A stretch of 64,000 bases of DNA from positions 1-64,000 of the forward strand of contig NZ_JABX01000012.1 of the NCBI RefSeq assembly GCF_001469165.1, written 5' to 3'. Every line of letters begins with the position of its first letter. Position 1 is the stretch's first letter. Below the pieces are notes generated by a model. That model saw only the letters and a list, made by a program, of their open reading frames with translations, did no database searches and had not been told where the DNA came from. Positions 9,601-17,233 of this stretch are shown here, piece after piece. The DNA comes from Thiohalocapsa sp. ML1. Its GTDB lineage: Bacteria; Pseudomonadota; Gammaproteobacteria; Chromatiales; Chromatiaceae. The position numbers and the translations under genes are program-made.

Positions 9601-10075
9601 CTATCTGCGCACCTACACGGCCGCCCGCCTGCTGCGCTGGGCCATCGAGCGCTACCGCGAGCAGCGCCAGGGGCCCATGCTCGGTCGCGCCGGGGAGATC
9701 TTCGCCGAGCTGACCTTAAACTCTTTCGAGCGCCTGGTGGTGGACTACGACAAGGACCCCCCGGCCCTACACGGCCAGCGCCCGGACGGGGAGCGGGTGA
9801 GCATCGAGGGCCTGAGCGACGGCACCCGGGACCAGTTGTATCTTGCGTTGCGGCTCGCCGCCCTGGAACTGCACCTGGACCAGTCCCCGCCAATGCCCTT
9901 CATCGCGGATGACCTCTTCATTAACTGGGACGGAGCCCGCGCCAGCGCCGGGCTCGCCGCCCTGGCGCGACTGTCGACCCACACCCAGGTCATCTTCCTC
10001 ACACATCATGACTATCTCATCACGCCGGTGGGGCGCCTGTTCGAGGGCCGCGAAAACGTCATCCGGCTCGCCTGA
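6614..10075 (+). CDS. YhaN-like SMC/Rad50-type AAA ATPase
   Basis: A 1153-residue ABC/SMC-type ATPase, partner of the preceding nuclease. The N-terminus has MRIARLDLARYGRFTDL followed by the Walker A motif GPNEAGKST (33-41) typical of the YhaN group, and an SPYSFRH stretch. The middle (about 200-1000) is dominated by Ala/Arg/Glu-rich coiled coil. The C-terminal ATPase half has an LSDGTRDQLYLALRLA signature at about 1059-1074 and a Walker B-like MPFIADDLF at about 1093, with a LTHH D-loop/His region near the end. The protein should dimerise, tether DNA ends and gate the nuclease. Long antisense ORFs overlap it but are artefacts. Confidence 0.88.
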   Translation: MRIARLDLARYGRFTDLVLELPRREQDFHLLVGPNEAGKSTLRSAILDLLFGIETRSPYSFRHAYSDMRLGALIEHADEKLDFRRIKARNRTLRAPDDAVLPDTALAPFLGGIERGFFEQMFGLDHERLVTGGQDILRAANDVGQILFQSAAGIASFGAVREALEKEADSLWAKRKAGDREYYIADAELGRAQDKLKLATMRTRDWVAARDEVERLKREAEGVRARYDDLAQRRARLERARRTAPMLQALREREAELDALGRVRLLPADAAERLAEAEKHKAVAASALQLHETQLEEKAKAQAGIRPDWPLLARADDIEALAAQREQVRKHPADRDKRREEARAHWKTLEVLVRDLGWPPLGEEALAARMPPQVVRADAALLIGRHKTLSLALDSARETRTLKQQEIKEVDKELARLPSSGLPPSLPGALQEARALGDVAAQERNLAARAAQAERAFDNARAELGTWQADAARLRGLHPPGSEELHALKEARNRLQLEAERLERDIQGHEARISDLDLAISHYQAAHQPVSLDELHGARERRDALWREIRAGSEPLAAAAVPYEGLVAEADLLADRRHDKAREAATLQSKLDERERFQLQLDRDRNSAAAIQARQDKAAADWTARTEALGLPGMSLDRLGPWCDARLALLSADAALTEARDQLEGLRRRSADAREALAAALAALTPPPGPEDSLASLVQRAADWADSVGQAEARRTTLLQQRSAAEAALESLDARLTKVTADLAAWDADWARSLDALNLPAGTGTAAAEQALSILANMDAHLGSVRELRDARIRPMERDLERFADTARRLAADLDPELAERPPEDIVRILAARLAQARQDARDHARLTAEIETARRQAESEAGSIAAAQAALAPLLDAAGVADNDALREAILASDQARALDKAMDDLKRRLSEGADGLPRERLEAELADLDIGTLPADLAVLNQDLEALVEQQRENAANLRSAETARERIAGQDDAARAEAERQEALARMANAVERYLRTYTAARLLRWAIERYREQRQGPMLGRAGEIFAELTLNSFERLVVDYDKDPPALHGQRPDGERVSIEGLSDGTRDQLYLALRLAALELHLDQSPPMPFIADDLFINWDGARASAGLAALARLSTHTQVIFLTHHDYLITPVGRLFEGRENVIRLA

Positions 10076-10107
10076 TGCTCTGGAGCGGCCCCTCGTTACA
10101 CGACACT

Positions 10108-10222
10108 GCTTGACGGCGCCAAGTACGGGCTAATGAGTCAAGTTTTACAAAGACACCCGGGAAAGCGGCCAAGGGCCGAGGGCTAGAGGGTCACTCCTTG
10201 GCCCTTGGCCCTTGGCCCTCGG
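10108..10222. repeat. interspersed repeat family, copy 2 (modules A+B)
   Basis: Module A (GGCGCCAAG...GCTAATGAGTCAAGTTTTAC, 10115-10147) is followed by the inverted purine/pyrimidine module B (GGCCAAGGGCCGAGGGC ... CCTTGGCCCTTGGCCCTCGG, 10167-10222). A GGTTCACC junction follows. Located between the yhaN-like gene and a convergent S24 protein gene, where the inverted repeat could also act as a bidirectional terminator. Confidence 0.85.
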
Positions 10223-10281
10223 TTCACCGGCTGTATATGAAACGTGACCCGCCGATGTGGCGCTGTGCTGTCGGCGCCGGC

Positions 10282-10755
10282 TCATCCCTGACGGATCACG
10301 CCGGCGACGATGCCGAGGATCTGCAGCTCGTCGTGCCGGAGATAGATCGGGTCCATGTCGGGGTTGGCGGGCTGTAGTCGGATGCCGTCGGGCTCGATGA
10401 AGAAGCGCTTCAGGGTGACGCGCTCGCCGTTGATCATCGCGACCACGGACTCGCCGTTCTCGGCGGTCTCCCGCTGCTCGACGATGATGATGTCGCCGTC
10501 CTGGATCTGATCGTCGATCATGGAATGGCCGCGCACGCGCAGGGCGTAGCTGTTCTTGATGACGCGCCGGTGCAGGAGGTCGCGGGGCACCCGTACGGTG
10601 TCGCGATCTTCCGGGGTCTCGATGGGCTGCCCGGCGGTGACATAGCCGAGCAACGGCAGTTCAATACCGGTGTCCAGGGCGAGGTCCAGGGGTTCCAGGG
10701 CCGGGCTCCAGGTCGGGTGGCTGTGCTTGGGACAGAGGTAGGCGACGGTGTGCAT
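10282..10755 (-). CDS. LexA/UmuD-like S24 peptidase without DNA-binding domain
   Basis: A 157-residue protein containing a complete LexA-type self-cleaving domain: the Ala41-Gly42 cleavage site in YVTAGQPIE, nucleophile Ser78 in RVRGHSMIDDQI, and Lys116 in INGERVTLKRF. The N-terminal winged helix of LexA is absent; only about 32 residues precede the core. The frame stays open upstream to 10857, but that stretch translates a repeat element (THLQTFGAVQQSR) and is not counted. The start at ATG 10755 has a weak ribosome site, so it remains uncertain. Candidates are a truncated LexA paralogue or a UmuD-like protein; no umuC adjoins. It is divergent from a full LexA at 11049. Confidence 0.75.
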   Translation of the reverse strand: MHTVAYLCPKHSHPTWSPALEPLDLALDTGIELPLLGYVTAGQPIETPEDRDTVRVPRDLLHRRVIKNSYALRVRGHSMIDDQIQDGDIIIVEQRETAENGESVVAMINGERVTLKRFFIEPDGIRLQPANPDMDPIYLRHDELQILGIVAGVIRQG

Positions 10756-10814
10756 GGCAAGGGTCTCGGCCTGTGGGGTGGGTTGGCGCGGAACGTGGAG
10801 TGTACGTTTGCTTT

Positions 10815-11003
10815 CCCTGGATTGCTGGACGGCGCCGAACGTTTGCAGATGAGTCAAGTTTCACGACGACAAGGCGCTTGCAGGCAAAAGGGCCGAGGGC
10901 CAAGGGAGCCCGCCTCGGCCCTTGGCCCTTGGCCCAATGCGCCGACCGAGCGGACTGCGCAAGACGAGGCGCCGTGCCCTGGTCCGTCTGAGGCTTTGCC
11001 TGG
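10815..11003. repeat. interspersed repeat family, copy 3 (modules A+B+C)
   Basis: The most complete copy. Module A (GGCGCCGAACGTTTGCAGATG then AGTCAAGTTTC) is at 10831-10863, module B (GGGCCGAGGGCCAAGGG and its inverted partner) at 10890-10935, and module C (CGCAAGACGAGGCGCC followed by GGTCCGTCTGAGGCTTTGCC) at 10958-11000. It fills most of the gap between the two divergent S24/LexA-type genes, so it must lie within or next to their promoters. Confidence 0.88.
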
Positions 11004-11025
11004 CTAGTATAGACCTAGTATCGAC
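11004..11025 (+). promoter_or_regulatory. tandem 11-bp direct repeat, candidate LexA operator
   Basis: CTAGTATAGAC at 11004-11014 is followed directly by CTAGTATCGAC at 11015-11025: one mismatch, one helical turn apart, ending 23 bases before the lexA ATG. Autoregulation by LexA is general in the family, and some xanthomonad LexA sites contain TTAGTA-type half sites; the assignment here is inference from position and repetition. Confidence 0.45.
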
Positions 11026-11048
11026 GTAGAGAACAAACGGAAAACATT

Positions 11049-11669
11049 ATGACGGCCTTGACGCGGCGACAACAGGACATCCTCGACCGTCTGCGCATGC
11101 GCGCGGATGCCGCAGAGCCGCCGCCGACCCTCGATGAGCTCTGCGGGCTGCTCGGACTGCGCTCGCGGGGCTCGCTGCACAAGCACATCCGGGCCTTGGT
11201 GGCGGCCGGTCTGGTGGAGCCGCTGCGTGGTCAGCATCGCGGCGTGCGCTTGGTGCCGCGGCCGGGGCCGGACGCGGAGCCGATGCGTGAGGATCTGCTG
11301 CCGCTGCTGGGGAGGATCGCCGCCGGCAGTCCCATCGAGGCCATTGCCGCGCTCGACCGGATTGAGGTGCCGGCGCACCTGCGTACCGGCCGGCCCTGCT
11401 ACGTGCTGCAGGTCGTGGGCGATTCGCTATGCGAGGCCGGCATCCTGGACGGCGACTATGTGGTCATCGAGCACCGCGAGCAGGCCCGCAACGGCGAGAT
11501 CGTGGTGGCGCTGATCAACGGCGAGGAGGTGACGCTAAAGCGCATTCGCCAGGCGCCCGGCCGCGTGCTGCTGTGCCCCGAGAACAGCGACATGCAGCCG
11601 CAGGCGTACCACCCGGACGAGGTGCAGATCCAGGGCGTCGTGGTGGGGCAGATGCGGGCGTATCGATGA
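11049..11669 (+). CDS. lexA: LexA repressor
   Basis: SOS-response transcriptional repressor that self-cleaves when RecA is activated. The 206-residue protein has an N-terminal winged helix beginning LTRRQQDILDRLR, with the recognition region at about 27-60 (TLDELCGLLGLRSRGSLHKHI). This is followed by the cleavage site Ala92-Gly93 (RIAAGSPIE), nucleophile Ser126 (VVGDSLCEAG; most LexA have SM here) and Lys164 (INGEEVTLKRI). The start ATG at 11049 fits the normal N-terminus. The divergent gene encodes a second S24 domain without a DNA-binding part. No imuA/imuB/dnaE2 cassette follows. Likely autoregulated through the direct repeats at 11004-11025. Confidence 0.93.
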   Translation: MTALTRRQQDILDRLRMRADAAEPPPTLDELCGLLGLRSRGSLHKHIRALVAAGLVEPLRGQHRGVRLVPRPGPDAEPMREDLLPLLGRIAAGSPIEAIAALDRIEVPAHLRTGRPCYVLQVVGDSLCEAGILDGDYVVIEHREQARNGEIVVALINGEEVTLKRIRQAPGRVLLCPENSDMQPQAYHPDEVQIQGVVVGQMRAYR

Positions 11670-11790
11670 GGGGAGGGCGGCCGGCGGCGGGGGCTTGAAC
11701 GCGGTCCGGCCGCTACGAGTCGCGGACGCGCCGGCCCGAAGGCGCCGATGGCGCCTCCGGCCGGCACGCGGGAGGGCGGTGGGCCGAGGC

Positions 11791-12660
11791 TTACTCGCCT
11801 TCCTTTTCCTTGACCTTCACGACGTCTTCGTTCAGGTCGACCATTGCGTTGTTGCGCAGCTCGGCAAGCTTCTCGGCGACCTTCTGCCGCTTCACGGCCG
11901 CGTCCAGCGTGGGCTTTGCGTCCTCGAACGACGGCGGTTCCGCGTCGCGGGTCTCTTCGAGCAGGATCACGTGCCAGCCGAACTGGGTCTGCACAGGCTG
12001 CTTGGTCCATTCGCCCGGCTTGAGGTCCGCCAAGGCGTCGGCGAAGGGCTTCACCATCTGGCGTGCGTCGAACCAGCCGAGGTCGCCGCCCTTTTCGGCG
12101 GTGGGGCCGAGGGAATTCTCCTTGGCCAGGTCCTCGAAGTTCTTGGCCTTCTTCTTGTTGACCTGCTTGATGAGGTCCTCGGCCTTTTTCTGCTCGTCCA
12201 CGAGGATGTGGCGGGCCTTGAACTCGGTGCGCTGGGCCTGTTCCTTGAACTGCTCGTAGGCCTGCTTCAGCTCGTCGTCGCTGACCGCGGTCTCGGCCGT
12301 GATCGCCTGCACCGTGGCGGTGGACAGGACCATGAGCCGCTGCAGCTCCATGGCCGCCTGCACGTCGCTGCGCTCCGCGAGGTTGCGCTTTTGCGCATCC
12401 TGGGCGGCGACGACGAGGCCCATGAACTCGTTGAAGGCGCGTTCCTGCAGCTCCGGCGTGTTCTCGCCGCCGGCCTGCTGCAGGCGCTGGGCGTAGAAGA
12501 CGCGGAACAGGTCGAGCTTGTAGGGCTCGCCGTTGACGGTGGCGATCAGGGTGTTGGGGTCGGCGGCGGCATCCTGCGCCAGCGCGGGCAGCGCGGCGCT
12601 GCCGAGGACGGCGGCGAGGGCGACGCCGAGCAGGCGTCGTGGGGTGTTGGTCGAAGGCAT
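11791..12660 (-). CDS. periplasmic parvulin-type peptidyl-prolyl isomerase
   Basis: A 289-residue exported folding factor. Residues 1-29 form a signal peptide (RRLLGVALAAVLGSAALPALAQD). The N-terminal helical part resembles SurA/PrsA-type chaperone regions, and a single PpiC/parvulin domain lies at about 145-240 with the expected motifs ARHILVDEQKKAEDL, GDLGWFDARQMVKPF and QTQFGWHVILLEE. The tail is Lys/Glu-rich. The ATG at 12660 follows AGGACC and removes a long non-homologous upstream extension. It is the last gene of the yciB-yciI-parvulin run on this strand, an arrangement common in gammaproteobacteria. Likely role: isomerising proline bonds of secreted or outer-membrane proteins. Confidence 0.9.
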   Translation of the reverse strand: MPSTNTPRRLLGVALAAVLGSAALPALAQDAAADPNTLIATVNGEPYKLDLFRVFYAQRLQQAGGENTPELQERAFNEFMGLVVAAQDAQKRNLAERSDVQAAMELQRLMVLSTATVQAITAETAVSDDELKQAYEQFKEQAQRTEFKARHILVDEQKKAEDLIKQVNKKKAKNFEDLAKENSLGPTAEKGGDLGWFDARQMVKPFADALADLKPGEWTKQPVQTQFGWHVILLEETRDAEPPSFEDAKPTLDAAVKRQKVAEKLAELRNNAMVDLNEDVVKVKEKEGE

Positions 12661-12800
12661 TTGATGGTCCTCAGGGTTGGTGATGAACGGGGCTTGGAAA
12701 CCTGTTGGGCGGCGCGCCCGAGCGGCGGGGCCGAAGCTGGCGGCGCGCCGGTGGTGCGCCGCGTTGCGTGCTTGCCAACGGGCGAGACGACGCGGCAGGC

Positions 12801-13103
12801 TCAGCGTGGAAACACCTGAATGAACGGCTTGATCTCCACATTTCGATACACGCCTGCCGCGACGTAGGGGTCGGCGTCGGCCCAAGCGCGGGCGGCGGCG
12901 AGATCCTCGAACTCCGCCACGACCAACGAGCCGGTAAAGCCGGCCTCGCCGGGGTCGGCCGCGTCGACGCCGGGGTGGGGGCCGGCGAGCACGAGCCGCC
13001 CCTCGGCCTGCAGGGCCTCGAGGCGCGCAAGGTGGGCGGGGCGCGCACCCCGGCGCGCGGCGAGGCTGTCGGCATGATCGGTGGCGATGATGGCGTAGAG
13101 CAC
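12801..13103 (-). CDS. yciI: YciI family protein
   Basis: A 100-residue member of the YciI / YCII-related family, small ferredoxin-like-fold proteins with a proposed His/Asp active site. The sequence shows LYAIIATDH near the N-terminus, [22 protein letters not shown] and [24 protein letters not shown], all characteristic. Start is GTG at 13103, one base after the stop of yciB, so translation is almost certainly coupled. The biochemical role of the family is unsettled; linkage to yciB is conserved in many proteobacteria. Confidence 0.92.
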   Translation of the reverse strand: MLYAIIATDHADSLAARRGARPAHLARLEALQAEGRLVLAGPHPGVDAADPGEAGFTGSLVVAEFEDLAAARAWADADPYVAAGVYRNVEIKPFIQVFPR

Positions 13104-13104
13104 G

Positions 13105-13833
13105 CTATTGACTCCCGGCGTCGGCCTGTCCGGCGGCTGCGGCCGGTGCTGCGCCCTGCTGCGGTTGTGCTGGATTGGTGTCGTAGTCGCGGATATGGCG
13201 GGCCAGGTACAGCCCCTGCGCGAGCACGAAGACCATGGTCATGCCCATCATACCGAACAGCTTGAAGTCGACCCAGGTGGACTCGCTGTGGTGCGCGCGC
13301 TCACACAGGGCGAGCACGTTGCCGGAGAAGAGGCTCGCGCAGTGGCTAAGGTCCATGGCGCTCGTGCCGGTCGCGGCGATCAGGGCCTGCTTCGCCTCGT
13401 AGAAGCCGCTGCCGACGTAGACCACATACAGGTTCACGAGCCCGGACAGGAAGAAAAACGCCACCCAGCTTAGGTTGAGCCGGCGCCAGATCGGGTCCGG
13501 CGCGTCCACTGCCTGGCCCATCATGCGCTGCGCCAAGGGCTTCTCGCCGATGAATTGGGTGCCCAAGAACACGAGCGCGAACAGCCAGTTGACGATGGTC
13601 GGCTTCCACATGACGAAGGTCGGGTCCTTGAACGCGAGCGTCATGCCGCCGAACAGCACCAGGAGCCCGAGTGTCACCAGGTGCACGCGCTCGGTGCGCC
13701 CGTGGCGCAGCCGCATCCAGGCCACCTGCAGCGCTGCCGCGATGATGGCGACCAGGGTCGCGGCATAGATGCCGAAGAGCTTGTAGGCGATGAAGAACAG
13801 GATGACCGGAAACAGATCGAACAACAGCTTCAT
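13105..13833 (-). CDS. yciB: inner-membrane septation protein A (YciB/IspZ)
   Basis: Inner-membrane protein of the YciB family, linked in other bacteria to cell-envelope maintenance and intracellular septation. It starts [25 protein letters not shown] and has the [11 protein letters not shown] and [13 protein letters not shown] motifs, with about five membrane segments. At 242 residues it is longer than the roughly 180-residue enteric form. The extra length is an insertion after the [15 protein letters not shown] region (about 140-185, with two Cys) and an Ala/Gln/Pro-rich C-terminal tail. First gene of the yciB-yciI-parvulin run. A conserved family; the insertion is the only unusual feature. 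Confidence 0.92.
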   Translation of the reverse strand: MKLLFDLFPVILFFIAYKLFGIYAATLVAIIAAALQVAWMRLRHGRTERVHLVTLGLLVLFGGMTLAFKDPTFVMWKPTIVNWLFALVFLGTQFIGEKPLAQRMMGQAVDAPDPIWRRLNLSWVAFFFLSGLVNLYVVYVGSGFYEAKQALIAATGTSAMDLSHCASLFSGNVLALCERAHHSESTWVDFKLFGMMGMTMVFVLAQGLYLARHIRDYDTNPAQPQQGAAPAAAAGQADAGSQ

Positions 13834-13923
13834 GGTGCTTGGGTTCCCTATGGCGAAGCGCGGGGGTTTGGCCGTCGCCGCCGCGCGCTCGGCGGGCGGG
13901 CGGGAGCGGAATCAGGATCAGGA

Positions 13924-14673
13924 TCAGTGCAGCCGCTCGCCGGCGCCGCGGACGTCGTGATAAAGGCGCATGACCTCGCGGACGGCGGGGGGGTACTGCT
14001 GTGCGTCCATTCGCCGCATACCCTCGCGGAAGAAGGCCGGCGCATCCGCCGGCAGCTCCTCCAGCAGGGCGTCGAAGGCCGGGACCATCAGCTCGGGCTC
14101 CAGCGTGCGCGTGGCGATGATGGCGCGGTTGATCAACAGCCCCCGCCAGAGCTGAAACCGCGCGCTGTCCGGCGCCGCGCCGCTGAGGCGGGCCTCAAGA
14201 CCGCGCACGATGTCGTCGGTCATCTGGTGCAGCACCCGGATGCGGGCGGGCTCGCCCTCGCGGCTCGCGAGATCGGCCGCGGCATCCACCACGGGTTGCA
14301 GGTGCGAGATCTCGCCATCGCCGCGCACGACACAGCAGGCGAGGGCGAGAATCATGCAGCGCAGGTCGCGCGCATGCTCGGCGTGGCCGGCCTCGAAGGC
14401 GGCCTCGGCGAGGCGGGCGAGCAGGTCCACGGCGTGGTCGCCGAGCCGGTCGAGGTCCGCGCCCGAGGCCCCGCGCAACGCCGACGCCGGCGCCTGGAGG
14501 CATTGCGCCAGGGCATCGAGTGCGTCGTTGAGCGCCTGCGCCAGGGCGGCGAGCGCCGTGTCGTCGGCGCCGGGGTCGGTGAGCGCGCTCGGGGGCGGCA
14601 CGTGCTCGGACAGCGCATCGAGGATGCGCTGGATCTCGTCCCGAATGGCGACAGGTTCGCAGGGTGGCAGCAT
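13924..14673 (-). CDS. hypothetical helical protein
   Basis: A 249-residue, Ala/Leu/Asp-rich, largely helical protein with no recognisable domain, signal peptide or membrane segment. It contains two adjacent Cys in LALACCVVRGDGEISHLQP (about 140). The ATG at 14673 is preferred to one eight codons upstream because of a nearby GGGAG-like ribosome site; neither is certain. It sits 90 bases upstream of yciB on the same strand and back to back with the PHP-domain gene, in a spot where Chromatiaceae-like genomes often carry lineage-specific genes. Codon use matches its neighbours, supporting a real gene. Confidence 0.6.
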   Translation of the reverse strand: MLPPCEPVAIRDEIQRILDALSEHVPPPSALTDPGADDTALAALAQALNDALDALAQCLQAPASALRGASGADLDRLGDHAVDLLARLAEAAFEAGHAEHARDLRCMILALACCVVRGDGEISHLQPVVDAAADLASREGEPARIRVLHQMTDDIVRGLEARLSGAAPDSARFQLWRGLLINRAIIATRTLEPELMVPAFDALLEELPADAPAFFREGMRRMDAQQYPPAVREVMRLYHDVRGAGERLH

Positions 14674-14803
14674 GGCGCGGGAGCATAGCAGCCGCACCGG
14701 CCCGCGTGCAGCAGGCGCGTGCGGCAGGCGCGTGCGGTAATGAAGCTGCGGGATGTCCGTCGGACGCCGGCCCGGCGGGGCGTGGATCGATTACACTACG
14801 CCG

Positions 14804-15667
14804 ATGCTCAAGATTCCCGACCTCCATACCCATTCCACCGCCTCCGACGGCACGCTCACCCCGACGGCGCTCCTAGAGCGCGCCGCCGCCGCCGGCGTCG
14901 AGACCCTGGCACTGACGGACCACGACACCGTCGCCGGCATCGCCGAGGCGCGCACCGCCGCGGCGCGCGTCGGCGTGCGTCTGATTGCCGGCGTCGAGGT
15001 GTCCGTCACCTGGGGTGGTCGCACCGTGCACATCGTCGGGCTCGGCGTGGACACCGACTGCCGTGCGCTGCTCGCCGGCCTCGCCAGCCTGGAGGAATAC
15101 CGCCTCTGGCGGGCCGAGGAGATCGGCCGGCGGTTGGCGCAGGCGGGCTACGACGGCGCCCTGGAGGGGGCTCGCGGCCATGCCGCCGGCACGCTCATCG
15201 GGCGCACGCACTTTGCGCGCTTTCTGGTCGAGCGGGGCGCGGCGGCGGACATTCGCGACGTGTTCAAGCGCTTCCTCGTGTCCGGCAAGCCCGGCCATGT
15301 GCCCGGCGAGTGGACGACGCTGGAGGAGGCCGTCGGTTGGATCCGCGCCGCCGGCGGGCTCGCTGTCATCGCGCATCCGGCCCGCTATGATTTCACGCGC
15401 ACCAAGATGCGCCGGCTGCTGGGTGAGTTTCGCGACTGCGGCGGGCGGGGGCTGGAGGTCGTCTCGGGCAGCCACAGTCGGGACGATTACTTCGTCTTTG
15501 CCCGGCACGCGACGGAGCAGGGCCTGTATGCCTCCGCGGGCTCGGACTACCACGGCCCGGAAAAGCCCTGGATCGAGCTCGGCCGCCTGCCGGCGCTGCC
15601 GGACGGCTGCACCCCCATCTGGACCGCGCACGGCTTCGGCGGCGCCGCCCGGCTGGCCGCCGCCTAG
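14804..15667 (+). CDS. rnm: PHP-domain phosphoesterase, RNase AM (YciV/TrpH) family
   Basis: A 287-residue PHP-domain enzyme of the YciV/TrpH group; the characterised member is RNase AM, a 5'-3' exoribonuclease that trims small RNAs and removes 3',5'-bisphosphate nucleotides. The metal motifs are visible: DLHTHSTASDGTLTP (6-20), LALTDHDTVAGI, a GRTHFARFLV segment, IAHPARYDF, and GSDYHGPEKPW near the C-terminus. The ATG at 14804 fits the family N-terminus (MLKIPDLHTH). It is the first gene of the rnm-yciO-M50-trpS-scpA-scpB-rluB run, which is conserved in many gammaproteobacteria. Confidence 0.92.
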   Translation: MLKIPDLHTHSTASDGTLTPTALLERAAAAGVETLALTDHDTVAGIAEARTAAARVGVRLIAGVEVSVTWGGRTVHIVGLGVDTDCRALLAGLASLEEYRLWRAEEIGRRLAQAGYDGALEGARGHAAGTLIGRTHFARFLVERGAAADIRDVFKRFLVSGKPGHVPGEWTTLEEAVGWIRAAGGLAVIAHPARYDFTRTKMRRLLGEFRDCGGRGLEVVSGSHSRDDYFVFARHATEQGLYASAGSDYHGPEKPWIELGRLPALPDGCTPIWTAHGFGGAARLAAA

Positions 15668-15781
15668 CGCACCGCAGGGACTGCTCCCTATCCCTACCAC
15701 CAGCAAGTGCCTGCGTTGCGGGCAACGCGGGGCGACCGCTCTGCGGTGCCCCGCCTGCCGCAGCCAGCCGCGCCGCCGACC

Positions 15782-16405
15782 ATGGCCGAGCACATCGAGA
15801 TTCATCCCAAGAACCCGCAGCCGCGGCTCATCAGCCGGGCCGCCGCCGTGCTGCGCGACGGCGGCGTTGTCGTCTACCCGACGGACTCCTGCTATGCGCT
15901 CGGCTGCCGGCTCGGCGAGAAGGCGGCGCTCGATCGCATCCGCATGATCCGGCGCGTGGACGATAAGCACAACTTCACGCTGGTGTGCCGTGACCTGTCC
16001 GAGATCGCTACCTATGCTCGGATCGACAACGCCGCCTATCGGCTGCTCAAGTCACTGACGCCGGGGCCGTACACCTTTATCACCGAGGCCACGAAACAGG
16101 TGCCGAGACGCCTGCTGCACCCGAAACGGCGCGCTATCGGCATCCGAGTCCCTGATACACCTATCGTGCGCGACTTGCTTGCGGAGCTGGATCAGCCCAT
16201 TCTCAGCACGACGCTGATCCTGCCGGGGGACGAGCAACCGCTGGACGATATGTACGACATCCGCTCCCTCATGGATCACTGCGTGGACCTCATTATCGAC
16301 GGCGGCCACTGCGGCACCGAGCCGACGACCGTGGTCGACATGACGGCCGACCCGCCCGCCGTGTTGCGGCACGGGCGCGGCGATACCTCCGTGTTCGGGG
16401 CCTGA
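15782..16405 (+). CDS. yciO: YciO, Sua5/YrdC-family protein
   Basis: A 207-residue YrdC-fold protein of the YciO subgroup. YrdC/Sua5 enzymes make threonylcarbamoyl-AMP for tRNA t6A; YciO has related chemistry but a less certain cellular role. Motifs seen: GGVVVYPTDSCYALGC (about 27-42), a charged RIRRVDDKHNFTLVCRDLSEI region, LLKSLTPGPYTFIL-like nucleotide site (here TPGPYTFITEATKQVPRR), and IRVPDTPI. The ATG at 15782 matches the family start; the ribosome site is weak, and 114 bases separate it from rnm. Confidence 0.93.
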   Translation: MAEHIEIHPKNPQPRLISRAAAVLRDGGVVVYPTDSCYALGCRLGEKAALDRIRMIRRVDDKHNFTLVCRDLSEIATYARIDNAAYRLLKSLTPGPYTFITEATKQVPRRLLHPKRRAIGIRVPDTPIVRDLLAELDQPILSTTLILPGDEQPLDDMYDIRSLMDHCVDLIIDGGHCGTEPTTVVDMTADPPAVLRHGRGDTSVFGA

Positions 16406-16426
16406 TGCGCGCCCCTGCGAATCTGC

Positions 16427-17146
16427 ATGAACGACGTACTCCAAGCCCTCCTGCTGCTGGCGCTCATTGCACCGCCGGTGCTGCTCGCCATCACGGTGCA
16501 CGAGGCGGCCCACGGCTGGGTCGCGCACCGCCGCGGCGACCCGACGGCGTATCTGATGGGGCGGGTCACCTTCAATCCGCTCAAGCACATCGACCCGGTC
16601 GGCACGGTGCTGGTGCCGGCCGGCATCTTTCTGTTGTCCAAGACGCTGGTGGGCGTGCCGTTTCTGTTCGGCTGGGCCAAGCCGGTGCCGGTGGATTGGC
16701 GGCGGCTGCGCGACCCGCGCTGGGACATGGCGCGGGTGGCCGTGGCGGGGCCGCTCGTGAACCTGCTCATGGCCTTCGCCTGGGGGCTCGCGATCAAGCT
16801 CATGGCGCTCATCGTCATCGTCGTGCCGGTGCCGACGGTGCTGCTCCAACTCTATGTCGAGATGTGCGTGGTCGGCATCCTGATCAACTTGGTGCTGATG
16901 GCGCTCAATCTGTTTCCGTTGCTGCCGCTGGACGGGGGCCGTATCCTGCATGCGCTGCTGCCGCCGCCGTTGGCGTGGCGCTATGCGCGCATGGAGCCGT
17001 ACGGGATCCTGATCCTGCTCGTGCTGCTGTTCGCGCCCAACGGCCAGCCGCCGGGGCTGCTCGGCACCGTGCTGCGCCCGGTGGTGAGCGGCGCCCTGAC
17101 CGCGATGCCCGCCTCCGCATTGGTGCGCGATCGCTTTCCCATTTGA
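16427..17146 (+). CDS. site-2-protease-type membrane metallopeptidase (M50)
   Basis: A 239-residue polytopic membrane protein of peptidase family M50, short soluble-domain-free S2P group. The zinc motif HEAAH is at about 25-29 in AITVHEAAHGWVAHRRGDPTA, and the second motif, NLFPLLPLDGGR, lies at about 161-172 and supplies the Asp ligand. The family cuts within or near membranes, usually in regulated proteolysis; the natural substrate of this conserved trpS-linked version is not known. It starts 21 bases after yciO and is followed by trpS, as in many gammaproteobacteria. Confidence 0.92.
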   Translation: MNDVLQALLLLALIAPPVLLAITVHEAAHGWVAHRRGDPTAYLMGRVTFNPLKHIDPVGTVLVPAGIFLLSKTLVGVPFLFGWAKPVPVDWRRLRDPRWDMARVAVAGPLVNLLMAFAWGLAIKLMALIVIVVPVPTVLLQLYVEMCVVGILINLVLMALNLFPLLPLDGGRILHALLPPPLAWRYARMEPYGILILLVLLFAPNGQPPGLLGTVLRPVVSGALTAMPASALVRDRFPI

Positions 17147-17233
17147 CGCCCGGCAGGCCGGGCCGCTGTAAAAGGCCCGGCGTCGGCGTCTTGCAGGGGC
17201 CGAGGCGCCCCGCCGACAGCAAGGCCATCACGC

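Noticed and set aside
10756-10857. N-terminal extension of the S24 protein (THLQTFGAVQQSR...)
   Set aside because: It translates repeat module A, which occurs at four other loci; not a genuine protein part.
12661-12885. Upstream extension of the parvulin gene
   Set aside because: Arg/Pro-rich, no homology; the signal peptide starts at 12660.
15690-15770. Zinc-ribbon-like stretch KCLRCGQRGATALRCPAC in the rnm-yciO gap
   Set aside because: Two CxxC pairs look attractive, but there is no start codon or ribosome site and the frame is only open because it runs through rnm in a non-coding frame. Probably chance, worth a glance only if relatives conserve it.
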